A DNA stretch of 64,000 nt from Chryseosolibacter sp964438975 (GTDB taxonomy: Bacteria > Bacteroidota > Bacteroidia > Cytophagales > Cyclobacteriaceae): contig CAYTMU010000004.1 in NCBI GenBank assembly GCA_964438975.1, positions 62,001-126,000 of the forward strand, read 5' to 3'. The notes under the pieces are model-generated. The model saw only the letters and a program-made list of their open reading frames with translations. It did no database searches and was not told the DNA's origin. This document shows positions 35,709-43,694 of this stretch, in pieces; position 1 is the stretch's first letter; each line of letters begins with the position of its first letter. Position numbers and translations under genes: made by a program.

Positions 35709-36893
35709 TTAGGTGTTTTCAATCGCCTCAAGAATTATTTCACAACATTCTTTTATCTCAGCAGCTGTGATGGTCAGCGGGGGAGCGAGCCGGACGCTGT
35801 AGGGGTGGGAGAGGAACCAGTAGACGATCACGCCCTTGCCTTTACAGTAATTGACAATCGCGGATACCTTCTCCGGGGACTCGAAGTCGAGGGCAAGCAG
35901 CAGTCCGATCCGGCGCAGTTCGCGCACCATCGGGTGCTTGAGGTATTGTTCGAATGCTCGCCCTTTTTCCTCTACGGTCGCAACGAGCCCCTCGTCCCGG
36001 ATGACGGAGAGGGTTGCCAGGGCGGAAGCACAGCATACCGGATTGCCTCCGAATGTTGTTATATGACCCAGCATCGGGTCGTGTGTCAGGTACTTCATCA
36101 TCTTGCGGCCAGCGATGAACGCGCCAATCGGCAGGCCGCCACCGAATGCCTTGGCCATGGTAAGGATATCGGGGGAGATATCGTAGTGTTCAAAAGCGAA
36201 GAATTTTCCAGTCCTTCCCATCCCACATTGGATCTCATCGAGTATGAGCAGGGAGCCTGTCTTGTCACAGCGTTCCCGCACCGCTCGCATGTAGGCGGTG
36301 CTGGGAATTCGCACTCCGGCGTCCCCCTGTATGGTCTCCATAATGACGCATGCGGTGCGCGTTGTGATGAAGTCAAGGTCTTCGATCTCCCCGAAACGGA
36401 TAAACCGTACATCTGGTAACAAGGGTCTGTATGCGCGTTTCTTGGTTTCGTTCCCTGACACACTGAGCGCACCGTGCGTGCTACCGTGATACGCGCCCCG
36501 GCAACTCACGATCTCCGTTCTGCCCGTGACGCGTTTGGCTAATTTGAGTGCGCCTTCGTTAGCTTCCGTTCCTGAGTTTACGAAATAGCAGCAATTGAGA
36601 TTTCCGGGTAGCAGGCTGGTGACCATTTCTGCCAGCGCATTCACAGGACTTTGAATGTATTCGCCGTAGACCATCACGTGCAGATGTTTGTCGACTTGCT
36701 GTTTGATAGCCTGAACGACCACCGGATGCCGGTGTCCCACGGCACTTACCCCGATACCGGAGATGAGATCGGCATACCGCGTTCCATCGGGTGAATACAG
36801 GTACAAGCCCTCGGCACGTTCCACCGGTATCAGGAATGGAAAAGGAGATGTTTGCGCCAGCTTGTTGAGAAAGACGCGCGGATCGTAATTCAT
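35709..36893 (-). CDS. Class III PLP-dependent aminotransferase
   Basis: This 394-residue protein is a class III aminotransferase of the acetylornithine/ornithine/4-aminobutyrate group. It has the FVNSGTEANEGALKLAKR motif, the AYHGSTHGALS loop, LLILDEIQCGMGRTG and the PLP-binding Lys248 in MAKAFGGGLPIGAFI. The C-terminal region ends PLTITAAEIKECCEIIL. Names such as argD or rocD are possible but are not settled by these motifs, and no arginine gene is nearby. It is followed by the AI-2E-family gene at an 8-bp distance. A rho-independent hairpin about 50 bp upstream shows that transcription from the small gene further right ends before it. Confidence 0.9.
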   Translation of the reverse strand: MNYDPRVFLNKLAQTSPFPFLIPVERAEGLYLYSPDGTRYADLISGIGVSAVGHRHPVVVQAIKQQVDKHLHVMVYGEYIQSPVNALAEMVTSLLPGNLNCCYFVNSGTEANEGALKLAKRVTGRTEIVSCRGAYHGSTHGALSVSGNETKKRAYRPLLPDVRFIRFGEIEDLDFITTRTACVIMETIQGDAGVRIPSTAYMRAVRERCDKTGSLLILDEIQCGMGRTGKFFAFEHYDISPDILTMAKAFGGGLPIGAFIAGRKMMKYLTHDPMLGHITTFGGNPVCCASALATLSVIRDEGLVATVEEKGRAFEQYLKHPMVRELRRIGLLLALDFESPEKVSAIVNYCKGKGVIVYWFLSHPYSVRLAPPLTITAAEIKECCEIILEAIENT

Positions 36894-36945
36894 GCGTTAA
36901 AGATAGATGCGATCCGCGAATTAGCGTAGGAACTGCAGCAAATGA

Positions 36946-36972
36946 AAAAGCCCCGCTTTTGGCGGGGCTTTT
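36946..36972 (-). terminator. Rho-independent terminator
   Basis: AAAAGCCCCGC (36946-36956) and GCGGGGCTTTT (36962-36972) form a perfect 11-bp stem with a 5-base loop, and the stem ends supply the T tract on either strand. It sits 74 bp downstream of the stop of the 40-residue peptide gene at 37046 and before the aminotransferase start, and is probably the terminator of that small transcript. Confidence 0.8.
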
Positions 36973-37045
36973 CAGAAACTAATCAGTCAAATCAACCTAA
37001 ATTCTCGATCTTAGAACCGTTGGCTCCGGAGGGGTCTTGTGAGTG

Positions 37046-37168
37046 TTAAAAGTTCACGGACACCGATACCAGTATTCCTACTACTACGGCGACAAAAAGT
37101 ACAAGAACCTGCCTCAGCCTTGCGGCCATCCGTGCCTGAGCAATGCCTCTGAAGTCAACTCTGTTCAT
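37046..37168 (-). CDS. 40-residue membrane peptide
   Basis: A short frame encodes 40 residues with a polar, basic start (MNRVDFRGIAQARMAARLRQ) and a hydrophobic C-terminal helix (VLVLFVAVVVGILVSVSVNF). A longer frame to 37246 would add 26 residues of unrelated sequence, so the Met at 37168 is preferred. A strong rho-independent terminator lies 74 bp downstream in the right orientation, which supports a short independent transcript. No family is recognised. It could instead be a chance frame in a longer leader, but composition and the terminator argue for a real gene. Confidence 0.5.
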   Translation of the reverse strand: MNRVDFRGIAQARMAARLRQVLVLFVAVVVGILVSVSVNF

Positions 37169-37358
37169 TTGATGTAAGTGTTTTGTGGTCTGTTTATACT
37201 TCAAAGGTGAGAAAGGAAACAGCGGGATACCGTTAAAATGAGACACAAATCCTACATCCGTATCCTAAAGTCATGAAATAAGAATTATACACTAATGGAT
37301 TGATTATCTGAGCGTTAATTTTTGATAGAATACAGAAGCAGACGGGTGCCCTGGTAAA

Positions 37359-38558
37359 TCACCGCCGGGTGTCGGAAACACGACAATAACGCCGCGTAAA
37401 GGAGCTGGCTAGCTCATATCCTAGGTCCCGGGCTTTTCGGGAGTCGTTGCACACTGCTGTGTAGTCGCGCGTGCTGATGTTGGCGATGGCGCGGAGATAA
37501 TAGCCTTCGCCGTTGTCGCTTCGCAGAAATATCATCCAGTTACAATCCGTCACGGCGTCGACATGATTCCCGATCTTCATATTCGCGAGTGCGCGTCCCT
37601 TAAAGATACTGTAGTAGATATCGGGCACATCGCGCGGGTTCATGACGATCTGGAAGGCGTTGCCGTATACACGACTCAGGTTCTCCTTAAACAATCGCTT
37701 GCCCATGCTGAAATAGTGCAGCGCCTCCTGAGGATTGTCGAGATTCTCAAGGTTGATGGCACCGATCCTGTACACAAGTCCTAGATCGCCTGGTTGTTGA
37801 TTGTGGAGGTGTTTCAGTGCTTCCAACGACTCCTTGAAGTTGCCGAGATAGAATTGGCACATTGACAGATTCTGTAGCGTCTCAAACCGAACAGGGTTTT
37901 CATAGTTCTTCAGAACCAGATAATGAGTGACTGCGGCCGGGAAGTCTTTTCGGCCATATTCCCAATCAGCCTTCCTGCGTAATTCGCCAACCAGACTATC
38001 GCGAACGAATCCGAAGCGGAAGTCCAACGGGTCCTTCTCTTCCAATTTCCGGATCATGGCGAATGCATCGTGAAACCGTCCCTCGACGAAAAGCCCGTTG
38101 ACCTGCTTGAGCTGCATGCTGTTTGCACGCCATTTTTCCATTTGTTGCTGGCGAACGTAATAGTGAGCGGTGTTGATAACCGCGAAGCAGAATCCTGCGA
38201 TCAGAAGGAATACGAGGAAGGCGAGGCCCTGTATCTTGAAGTAATTCTTGTCGAGACGGTAATAGCTGTTCTTTCGCGACTGGCGCCATTGCTGATAGCG
38301 CTTGCGTTTGATCTCCTGCCAGTAGGCATCGTTGAGTTCGTCTGTGATGATGTGGAATCGCGAATCATAACGCGCGCGTTTGACGGGATCGGAAAGTGTA
38401 TGATAGGCTGTGTTCAGGAATTTGAAGGTCTCTTCCGCCTCATTGTTACCGGGATTCCGGTCGGGGTGGTAACGCATCGCCTTCTTTTTGAAGGCCGTTT
38501 TGATGTCGTCCTGACTGGCGTGCCTCGAAACGCCTAACGCTTCGTAATAATCATGCAT
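37359..38558 (-). CDS. Membrane-anchored J-domain protein with TPR-like repeats
   Basis: I chose the ATG at 38558 (399 residues) because a good Shine-Dalgarno sequence (GGGAGGT) precedes it by 5 bases; a longer frame starts at 38591. Residues 1-65 are a J domain with the HPD motif at 31-33 (YHPDRNPGNNEAEETFKFLNTAYHTLSDPVKRARYD). A TM segment follows at about 111-132 (IQGLAFLVFLLIAGFCFAVIN). The rest is helical repeats of TPR type (FHDAFAMIRKLEEKD, NFKESLEALKHLHNQQPGDLGLVYRIG...). The J domain would stimulate a DnaK partner while the TPR part lies beyond the membrane. It lies downstream of gapA, separated by a terminator. Confidence 0.88.
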   Translation of the reverse strand: MHDYYEALGVSRHASQDDIKTAFKKKAMRYHPDRNPGNNEAEETFKFLNTAYHTLSDPVKRARYDSRFHIITDELNDAYWQEIKRKRYQQWRQSRKNSYYRLDKNYFKIQGLAFLVFLLIAGFCFAVINTAHYYVRQQQMEKWRANSMQLKQVNGLFVEGRFHDAFAMIRKLEEKDPLDFRFGFVRDSLVGELRRKADWEYGRKDFPAAVTHYLVLKNYENPVRFETLQNLSMCQFYLGNFKESLEALKHLHNQQPGDLGLVYRIGAINLENLDNPQEALHYFSMGKRLFKENLSRVYGNAFQIVMNPRDVPDIYYSIFKGRALANMKIGNHVDAVTDCNWMIFLRSDNGEGYYLRAIANISTRDYTAVCNDSRKARDLGYELASSFTRRYCRVSDTRR

Positions 38559-38563
38559 GCTTG

Positions 38564-38570
38564 ACCTCCC
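38564..38570 (-). promoter_or_regulatory. Shine-Dalgarno sequence that sets the J-domain protein start
   Basis: GGGAGGT on the minus strand lies 5 bases before the ATG at 38558. Such strong sites are unusual in Bacteroidota, and this one decides between the two in-frame ATG codons. Confidence 0.65.
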
Positions 38571-38653
38571 TGATACCTCTACTAATAACAAAAAAAGACA
38601 TAAAAGATGCCCGTAAACTCATAGGAACGCTCTAAATCTTTGTGCCTGAAACG

Positions 38654-38681
38654 AAAAAAGCCGCTTTTTAGCGGCTTTTTT
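38654..38681 (-). terminator. Rho-independent terminator of gapA
   Basis: AAAAAAGCCGC (38654-38664) and GCGGCTTTTTT (38671-38681) form an 11-bp perfect stem with a 6-base loop and a T run, 27 bp after the gapA stop. Confidence 0.85.
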
Positions 38682-38707
38682 TCAAAAAAATAACGTGTCG
38701 TAAACGA

Positions 38708-39706
38708 CTACTTCTTTGCCAGTTCCTGAACCAGGTCGATAAGTTTGTTCGAATAACCCCACTCGTTATCGTACCAGGCGACGACTTTCACGAAGTTATC
38801 GTTGAGGGCGATCCCTGCCTTGGCGTCGAAGATCGAAGTCCGGGTATCTCCGAGAAAATCCTGGGAGACTACTTCTTCTTCCGTGTATCCAAGGATACCC
38901 TTGAGTTCGCCTTCGGAAGCTTCCTTCATGGCCTTCTTGATCTCGTCGTAGCTTGCCGCCTTGTCCAGTCGGACCGTCAGATCGACTACCGAGACATCGG
39001 CTACCGGCACGCGGAACGACATACCGGTAAGTTTGCCTTTCAGCTGCGGGATCACCAACGCCACGGCTTTCGCAGCACCGGTCGAAGACGGGATGATGTT
39101 CTGAAATCCACCGCGCCCGCCGCGCCAGTCTTTTGCCGAAGGGCCATCTACGGTTTTTTGCGTAGCGGTGACGGCGTGAACGGTACTCATCAGTCCCTCG
39201 GTAATACCGAACTTGTCGTTCAGGACTTTGGCGACCGGAGCAAGTGCGTTTGTGGTACACGAGGCATTGGAGACGATCGTATGGTCTGCAGACAATTTTT
39301 CGTGATTGACCCCCATGACGAACGTAGGGGTGTCGTCTTTAGCGGGAGCGGACATGACAACTTTCTTTGCTCCGGCAGCGATATGTTTTTGCGCGAGTTC
39401 GCGCGTGAGGAAGAGACCTGTCGATTCGATGACGATTTCGGCGCCGACTTCATTCCATTTCAGGTTGGCGGGATCTTTCTCGGCGGTAACGCGGATCTTT
39501 TTTCCGTTGACCACGAGGTGGCCGTCTTTTGCTTCGACGTCACCTTCGAACTTGCCGTGTGTTGAGTCGTATCTCAACATGTAGGCCATGTAGTCGACAT
39601 CAACCAGGTCGTTGATACCGACGACTTCAATGTCCTTCCTGTTAAGAGCTGCTCGGAAGGCCAGGCGGCCGATCCGGCCGAATCCATTAATACCTATTTT
39701 CGTCAT
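38708..39706 (-). CDS. gapA: Glyceraldehyde-3-phosphate dehydrogenase, type I (NAD)
   Basis: This 332-residue protein is the glycolytic enzyme that oxidises and phosphorylates glyceraldehyde 3-phosphate in the cytosol. It has the Rossmann start KIGINGFGRIGRLAFRA, the NAD-type INDLVDVDYMAYMLRYDSTHGKF, the catalytic Cys150 in SNASCTTNALAP, His177 in STVHAVTATQ, and the C-terminal WYDNEWGYSNKLIDLV. Its length is standard. A Bacteroidota-type promoter lies 53 bp upstream and a strong terminator 27 bp downstream, so it is probably monocistronic. Confidence 0.97.
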   Translation of the reverse strand: MTKIGINGFGRIGRLAFRAALNRKDIEVVGINDLVDVDYMAYMLRYDSTHGKFEGDVEAKDGHLVVNGKKIRVTAEKDPANLKWNEVGAEIVIESTGLFLTRELAQKHIAAGAKKVVMSAPAKDDTPTFVMGVNHEKLSADHTIVSNASCTTNALAPVAKVLNDKFGITEGLMSTVHAVTATQKTVDGPSAKDWRGGRGGFQNIIPSSTGAAKAVALVIPQLKGKLTGMSFRVPVADVSVVDLTVRLDKAASYDEIKKAMKEASEGELKGILGYTEEEVVSQDFLGDTRTSIFDAKAGIALNDNFVKVVAWYDNEWGYSNKLIDLVQELAKK

Positions 39707-39758
39707 GATGCATTATTATTTAGGTCATTGATTTTCTACCGGTTGGCAGATGAGGCAG

Positions 39759-39788
39759 CAAAATTAGAAGTCCTCCTTTCTAAAACAA
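39759..39788 (-). promoter_or_regulatory. Bacteroidota-type promoter of gapA
   Basis: On the minus strand, TTG (plus 39786-39788) and TAATTTTG (plus 39759-39766) are separated by 19 bases, an ideal match. It lies 53 bp upstream of the gapA start. Confidence 0.65.
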
Positions 39789-39867
39789 CCACTATCCGAA
39801 AAGGGTTTGGAGAAAAGCCCATAACCGGGTTAAACGCAATGACCGTAAACGTTTGCTGTGACAAAAA

Positions 39868-40284
39868 TCAGCGGGAAGGCGTCTCGTCGGAACGTTGGGT
39901 GGCGATCGACCACATGTTGCCTGCGAAATCTTTGAATGTTCCGCGGCGGTCAGGATCTCCGTCCCGTTCTTTCGGTTCTTCGATGACCTCACAACCTGCG
40001 TCTACCGCCTTTTGGAAGGTTGTATCGACGTCGGCGACATACACGTGGAGGACGATCGGAACAGCAGGGTACTTCTCATTTGCCGAGCCGAGCATGATGA
40101 CCGAGTCATCTATCTTGAGTTCTGCGTGAACGATCTGGCCGTCCGGCATTTTGTATTCCCGAAGTTCGCGGGCGTTGAAAATTCGCTTCATCAGATCGAT
40201 AAACCTGTCAGCTCCCTCTACGATGAAGTAGGGTGATACGGAACTATATCCTATGGGTTTAAATGGCTTGTTCATGCGATTCAT
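39868..40284 (-). CDS. VOC-family (glyoxalase/bleomycin-resistance-like) protein
   Basis: This 138-residue protein has the vicinal-oxygen-chelate fold of PhnB-like proteins: SVSPYFIVEGADRFIDLMKRIFNA, then HAELKIDDSVIMLGSAN, the central VPIVLHVYVADVDTTFQKAVDAGCEVIEEPKERDGDPDRRGTFKDFAGNMWSIAT. The His and Glu positions for metal binding are not fully conserved, and the reaction is not clear. The start may be Met1 or Met4. It lies 160 bp upstream of gapA and is preceded by a weak promoter box. Confidence 0.88.
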   Translation of the reverse strand: MNRMNKPFKPIGYSSVSPYFIVEGADRFIDLMKRIFNARELREYKMPDGQIVHAELKIDDSVIMLGSANEKYPAVPIVLHVYVADVDTTFQKAVDAGCEVIEEPKERDGDPDRRGTFKDFAGNMWSIATQRSDETPSR

Positions 40285-40298
40285 ACTGGATTGCTGAT

Positions 40299-40306
40299 CA
40301 AATTTA
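40299..40306 (-). promoter_or_regulatory. Possible -7 box for the VOC gene
   Basis: TAAATTTG on the minus strand matches the -7 consensus and lies 15 bases from the start, but no -33 TTG is present at the expected distance. Confidence 0.3.
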
Positions 40307-40344
40307 ACGACAGAAGCGAAACTGAAGCAGCAGGCACTTCGATA

Positions 40345-41625
40345 TCATTCGAAGAAAGGGATGTCGGTGACGGCATACTTCTTCATTCCTTCCTCATTGA
40401 TATCTACGCCAATGCCGGGTTTATCTGACACTGTCAGGTAACCGTCTTTGACAAATTCAGTGCCATCAAACTTCACGATCTCTTTGAACATGCGATCCTT
40501 GTGAAAATAGATCTGCCATTCCATAATCATGAAATTTGGAACAGAAGCGCATACATGAGCTGATGCCATTGCACCCAGGTAGGAAGCAACCATGTGCGGA
40601 GCAAATGGTACATAGTACAAATTTGCGAGATTGGCGATCCGTTGTCCCTCGCCCAGGCCACCTGCCTTCTGCAAGTCGGGCATGATGATATCCACCCCTG
40701 ATTTCTCCAGTAGTGGCCTGAATCCATACGCGAGGTAGTGATTCTCACCTGCACAGATCGGTGTGCTCGTCGACCTTGTAATTTCTGCGTAGGCATCTGC
40801 GTTTTCGGCAGGAATGGGTTCTTCAAGCCACATCAGATTCAGAGGCTCAAGAACTTTGGCGACGCGAAGACCTGTGGGAACATCGTATCGCCCATGCATA
40901 TCTGCGCAAATATCAATATTTTGTCCAACCGCTTCGCGTGCAGAAGCCATTTGATCGTACATGCGTTGTACTTCAGCGGGGCTTGCCGTCCAGTTCCATC
41001 GGTCATAGCGGTTGGGGTCATTGGCCTGGTCCAGATCAAACTTAACGGCACTGAATCCCATCGAAACAGCTTCTTTTGCCGCTTTGGCAAACTCCTCCGG
41101 TTTTGGTAGTTGACTTTGATAGAGGGCCGTATCCATGTAGACACGAATTCGATCCCGGAATTTCCCTCCGAGGAGTTGATATACCGGAACGTTCAATGCT
41201 TTCCCGGCCAAATCCCAAAGGGCAGTTTCAACTGCACTTAGCACAGCAACATAGATGCCTGACTGTGCTCCTCCGAAAAAGGCGGCCTTACGCATGAATT
41301 CGAAGAGTCGGTTTACATTCAAGGGACTTTGACCCTTCAGGAACCTTCCCATGCGCTGAACCAGATGATAGCTTCCAACTACCGCATCCACTCCTTCGCC
41401 GCACCCATAGATTCCCTGGTTGGTGTGGATTTTTACGAATAGGCCATTGCCATTTCGTATGAAAGCACATTTCACATCCGTGATCTTTAGATCCGACGGT
41501 GCTGAAAGCTTCGGATTATTTTCGATTGCAGTTTCATACTCTTTCCCGAATGATGCGAGAGGAGCCGAAGCTGCCGCAGCTGCAAGGGCGGCTCTTCGGA
41601 GGAAGTATCTTCTTGATGTTGACAT
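40345..41625 (-). CDS. Tat-exported enolase-superfamily sugar-acid dehydratase
   Basis: This 426-residue protein has the mandelate racemase/MLE fold. It begins with a twin-arginine signal (TSRRYFLRRAALAAAA), so it should be exported folded to the periplasm. Active-site features are VKFDLDQ (Lys of the KxD pair), the metal ligands in ICADMHGR, MWLEEPIP and CAGENH, and a histidine in FAPHMVASYLGA, a set typical of acid-sugar dehydratases such as D-galactonate or mannonate types. The exact sugar cannot be told. It is the last gene of the leftward half of the sugar-acid locus, 25 bp behind the RraA-like gene. Confidence 0.88.
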   Translation of the reverse strand: MSTSRRYFLRRAALAAAAASAPLASFGKEYETAIENNPKLSAPSDLKITDVKCAFIRNGNGLFVKIHTNQGIYGCGEGVDAVVGSYHLVQRMGRFLKGQSPLNVNRLFEFMRKAAFFGGAQSGIYVAVLSAVETALWDLAGKALNVPVYQLLGGKFRDRIRVYMDTALYQSQLPKPEEFAKAAKEAVSMGFSAVKFDLDQANDPNRYDRWNWTASPAEVQRMYDQMASAREAVGQNIDICADMHGRYDVPTGLRVAKVLEPLNLMWLEEPIPAENADAYAEITRSTSTPICAGENHYLAYGFRPLLEKSGVDIIMPDLQKAGGLGEGQRIANLANLYYVPFAPHMVASYLGAMASAHVCASVPNFMIMEWQIYFHKDRMFKEIVKFDGTEFVKDGYLTVSDKPGIGVDINEEGMKKYAVTDIPFFE

Positions 41626-41650
41626 GTCTTGTAATTAGTTTGATGTGTTG

Positions 41651-42586
41651 TTACCAGGTTCTTTCTTTCAAGAATTCCTGTATTTGCTCTTTGCCTACAG
41701 GTAAATCGTCTACGTGGTCGTTCAGCCATTTTGAGAAATCTTTCTCGATGTCGTCAGACCAGCGGGTATCAATCTGACCAGCTGTGTACTTTCCTTCACG
41801 GATACGCTGATGACCGAACAGATCTCGCAGCCGAACGATCTCCGATGTTTTTATAACGCGTTCTGCCAGATGCGGAGGAATGAAGACCACAACTCCCAAT
41901 TTGCCCAGTACAACATCGCCTGGCATTACCGTCACGTTCCGGATGAGGGTAGGTTTGTTGATACCCATGATCATGGTGTTAATGTCCTTTCCAGGATTGT
42001 GATGCGATGGGTGGTAGCTCGAATAATAGGATGTGAACCCTCCAATCTCCCGCAGCCCTTCAAGGTCTCTGATGGCGCCATCGTAAACAATACCGTTACC
42101 GGTCCTTGCATAGATTGCATTGCCGAGATTGTCGCCGATGGTAGGACCGTTTAGTTTCGCGCCAAATTGATTGGCTACATATACGTCTCCTTTCGTCAGA
42201 AGATCAATTGGCCATGTATTTTGGCCGCGCTTTCCCTGATTCCTGCCGACAGAATCAATGACCCCCCACACATCCGGCCGACCCGGCATGAAGATGGCTG
42301 TCAATGCACGACCTACTAAAACGCTATCGGGATTTATTGTTTGCCATCCTTCGGCTATCTGGTACGAGTAGCCCGCGTTCTTCATCGTTGCCCACGCTTC
42401 CTCTATGCTGACGCCCTTCATCCTGTGCAGGATGTTGTCGGGCACTTTAGGGCGGCCATCGGAAAAGCGCTCGCCTTTCCATTTCGGAGTCAGGAATATC
42501 ATTTCTTCTTTTGAAATATGTTGTGCATTACACGGTATTGCAGCTATCAAGAGCAGTACAACGGCGAGTAAATTTTTCTTTTTCAT
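41651..42586 (-). CDS. Exported RraA-like (HMG-aldolase family) protein
   Basis: This 311-residue protein carries a signal peptide (MKKKNLLAVVLLLIAAIPCNAQ) in front of an RraA-type domain. The core motif is NLGNAIYARTGNGIVYDGAIRDLEGLREIGG, where the family's Arg-Asp pair is kept (AIRD). A C-terminal extension (DLFGHQRIREGKYTAGQIDTRWSDDIEKDFSKWLN) is longer than in E. coli RraA. Family members either inhibit RNase E or act as aldolases and oxaloacetate decarboxylases; a periplasmic protein in a sugar-acid locus points to an aldolase or lyase-like role. It lies 7 bp after the SBF-transporter stop. Confidence 0.85.
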   Translation of the reverse strand: MKKKNLLAVVLLLIAAIPCNAQHISKEEMIFLTPKWKGERFSDGRPKVPDNILHRMKGVSIEEAWATMKNAGYSYQIAEGWQTINPDSVLVGRALTAIFMPGRPDVWGVIDSVGRNQGKRGQNTWPIDLLTKGDVYVANQFGAKLNGPTIGDNLGNAIYARTGNGIVYDGAIRDLEGLREIGGFTSYYSSYHPSHHNPGKDINTMIMGINKPTLIRNVTVMPGDVVLGKLGVVVFIPPHLAERVIKTSEIVRLRDLFGHQRIREGKYTAGQIDTRWSDDIEKDFSKWLNDHVDDLPVGKEQIQEFLKERTW

Positions 42587-42593
42587 AGTAGTA

Positions 42594-43685
42594 CTATTCA
42601 GTGTCTGAGTTCGGTAGTCTTCGATACCAGTACGACGCGAGCATGGAGCCCGTGATATTCATGAGAGGGCTGAATACCGCTGATGCAAGGCCGACAGTGG
42701 CTATCTTTCCCATCTCTTTTGCAATGCCGGAGGCAAGTCCTCCGTTTTGCATACCCACTTCAATAGCCATGGTCCGGCAATCACGTTCATTCATTCTGAA
42801 AAGGCGGGCAAACCAGTAACCAAGGGTATAGCCAAGAATGTTGTGTAGCGTCACAAGGAACACCAAAAGGACGCCAATATTCAGCAAGCTGTCTCTTCCG
42901 GCTGCGGTAACGAATGCAATCACTCCGGCGATCCCGATCATTGAGAAATAGGGCATCGCCTTGTCCAGCCACTGTATTTTTCCGTAGAACAATTTATTGA
43001 ATAGCAGTCCTGCTCCAATTGGTACGATGATCATTTTGGAGATGTCCCACATCATCTTAAGGAGGTCGATTTCGACGAAAGTACCCGCGAGGAATTTCAT
43101 CAGGAAGGGCGTAATAAAGGGAGCGACCAGTGTAGTGATGGAGGTTATGGTGACAGACAATGCAAGGTTGGCTTTGGCCAGATAGGTCATTACGTTAGAC
43201 GCAAGCCCGCTTGGTACGCATCCGATAAGAATAATGCCAGCCGCGATTTCGGGTTCGAAGCCACTGAGATTGGCAAGTGTAAATCCTATCGATGGCATAA
43301 TAACGAACTGTGCGATCACGCCGATTGCTACCGCCCTCGGCTGCTTTACGATTGCAACAAAGTCCTTTGTGCTCATGGAGGTTCCCATACCAAACATGAT
43401 TATCTGGATCAGCGGCGTGATCAGGTTCAACAGCTTGAATCCTCCCAGTTCCGTCAGAGAAGCAGGATAGTACATTGCGACGGTAACTACAGCAAAGATC
43501 ATTGTGGAGTAACTGAAGCCCTTGAGTTTTTCTGATCCCTGAAATGATATCCCCAATGCCGTGAAAAACAAGATAATTGCAGGGCCGGCGTTATTGACTC
43601 CAGCCCATAACGCGATGATCAGGGCGGCTATCAGAGCGAGTATCGCGATGATTATTGTGATTGTGTAGATCGGTTTTTGATTCAT
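42594..43685 (-). CDS. SBF/bile acid:sodium symporter-family transporter
   Basis: This 363-residue protein has about ten TM segments and the SBF-family features MFGMGTSMSTKDF, IAAGIILIGCVPSGLASNVMTYLAKANLALSVTITSI and the C-terminal FRMNERDCRTMAIEVGMQNGGLASGIAKEM. Members take up bile acids, sugar acids or other organic anions with sodium. In this locus a sugar acid is the likely cargo. It lies between the kinase (9 bp) and the RraA-like gene (7 bp), clearly in one operon. Confidence 0.92.
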   Translation of the reverse strand: MNQKPIYTITIIIAILALIAALIIALWAGVNNAGPAIILFFTALGISFQGSEKLKGFSYSTMIFAVVTVAMYYPASLTELGGFKLLNLITPLIQIIMFGMGTSMSTKDFVAIVKQPRAVAIGVIAQFVIMPSIGFTLANLSGFEPEIAAGIILIGCVPSGLASNVMTYLAKANLALSVTITSITTLVAPFITPFLMKFLAGTFVEIDLLKMMWDISKMIIVPIGAGLLFNKLFYGKIQWLDKAMPYFSMIGIAGVIAFVTAAGRDSLLNIGVLLVFLVTLHNILGYTLGYWFARLFRMNERDCRTMAIEVGMQNGGLASGIAKEMGKIATVGLASAVFSPLMNITGSMLASYWYRRLPNSDTE

Positions 43686-43694
43686 CGAGATGGC

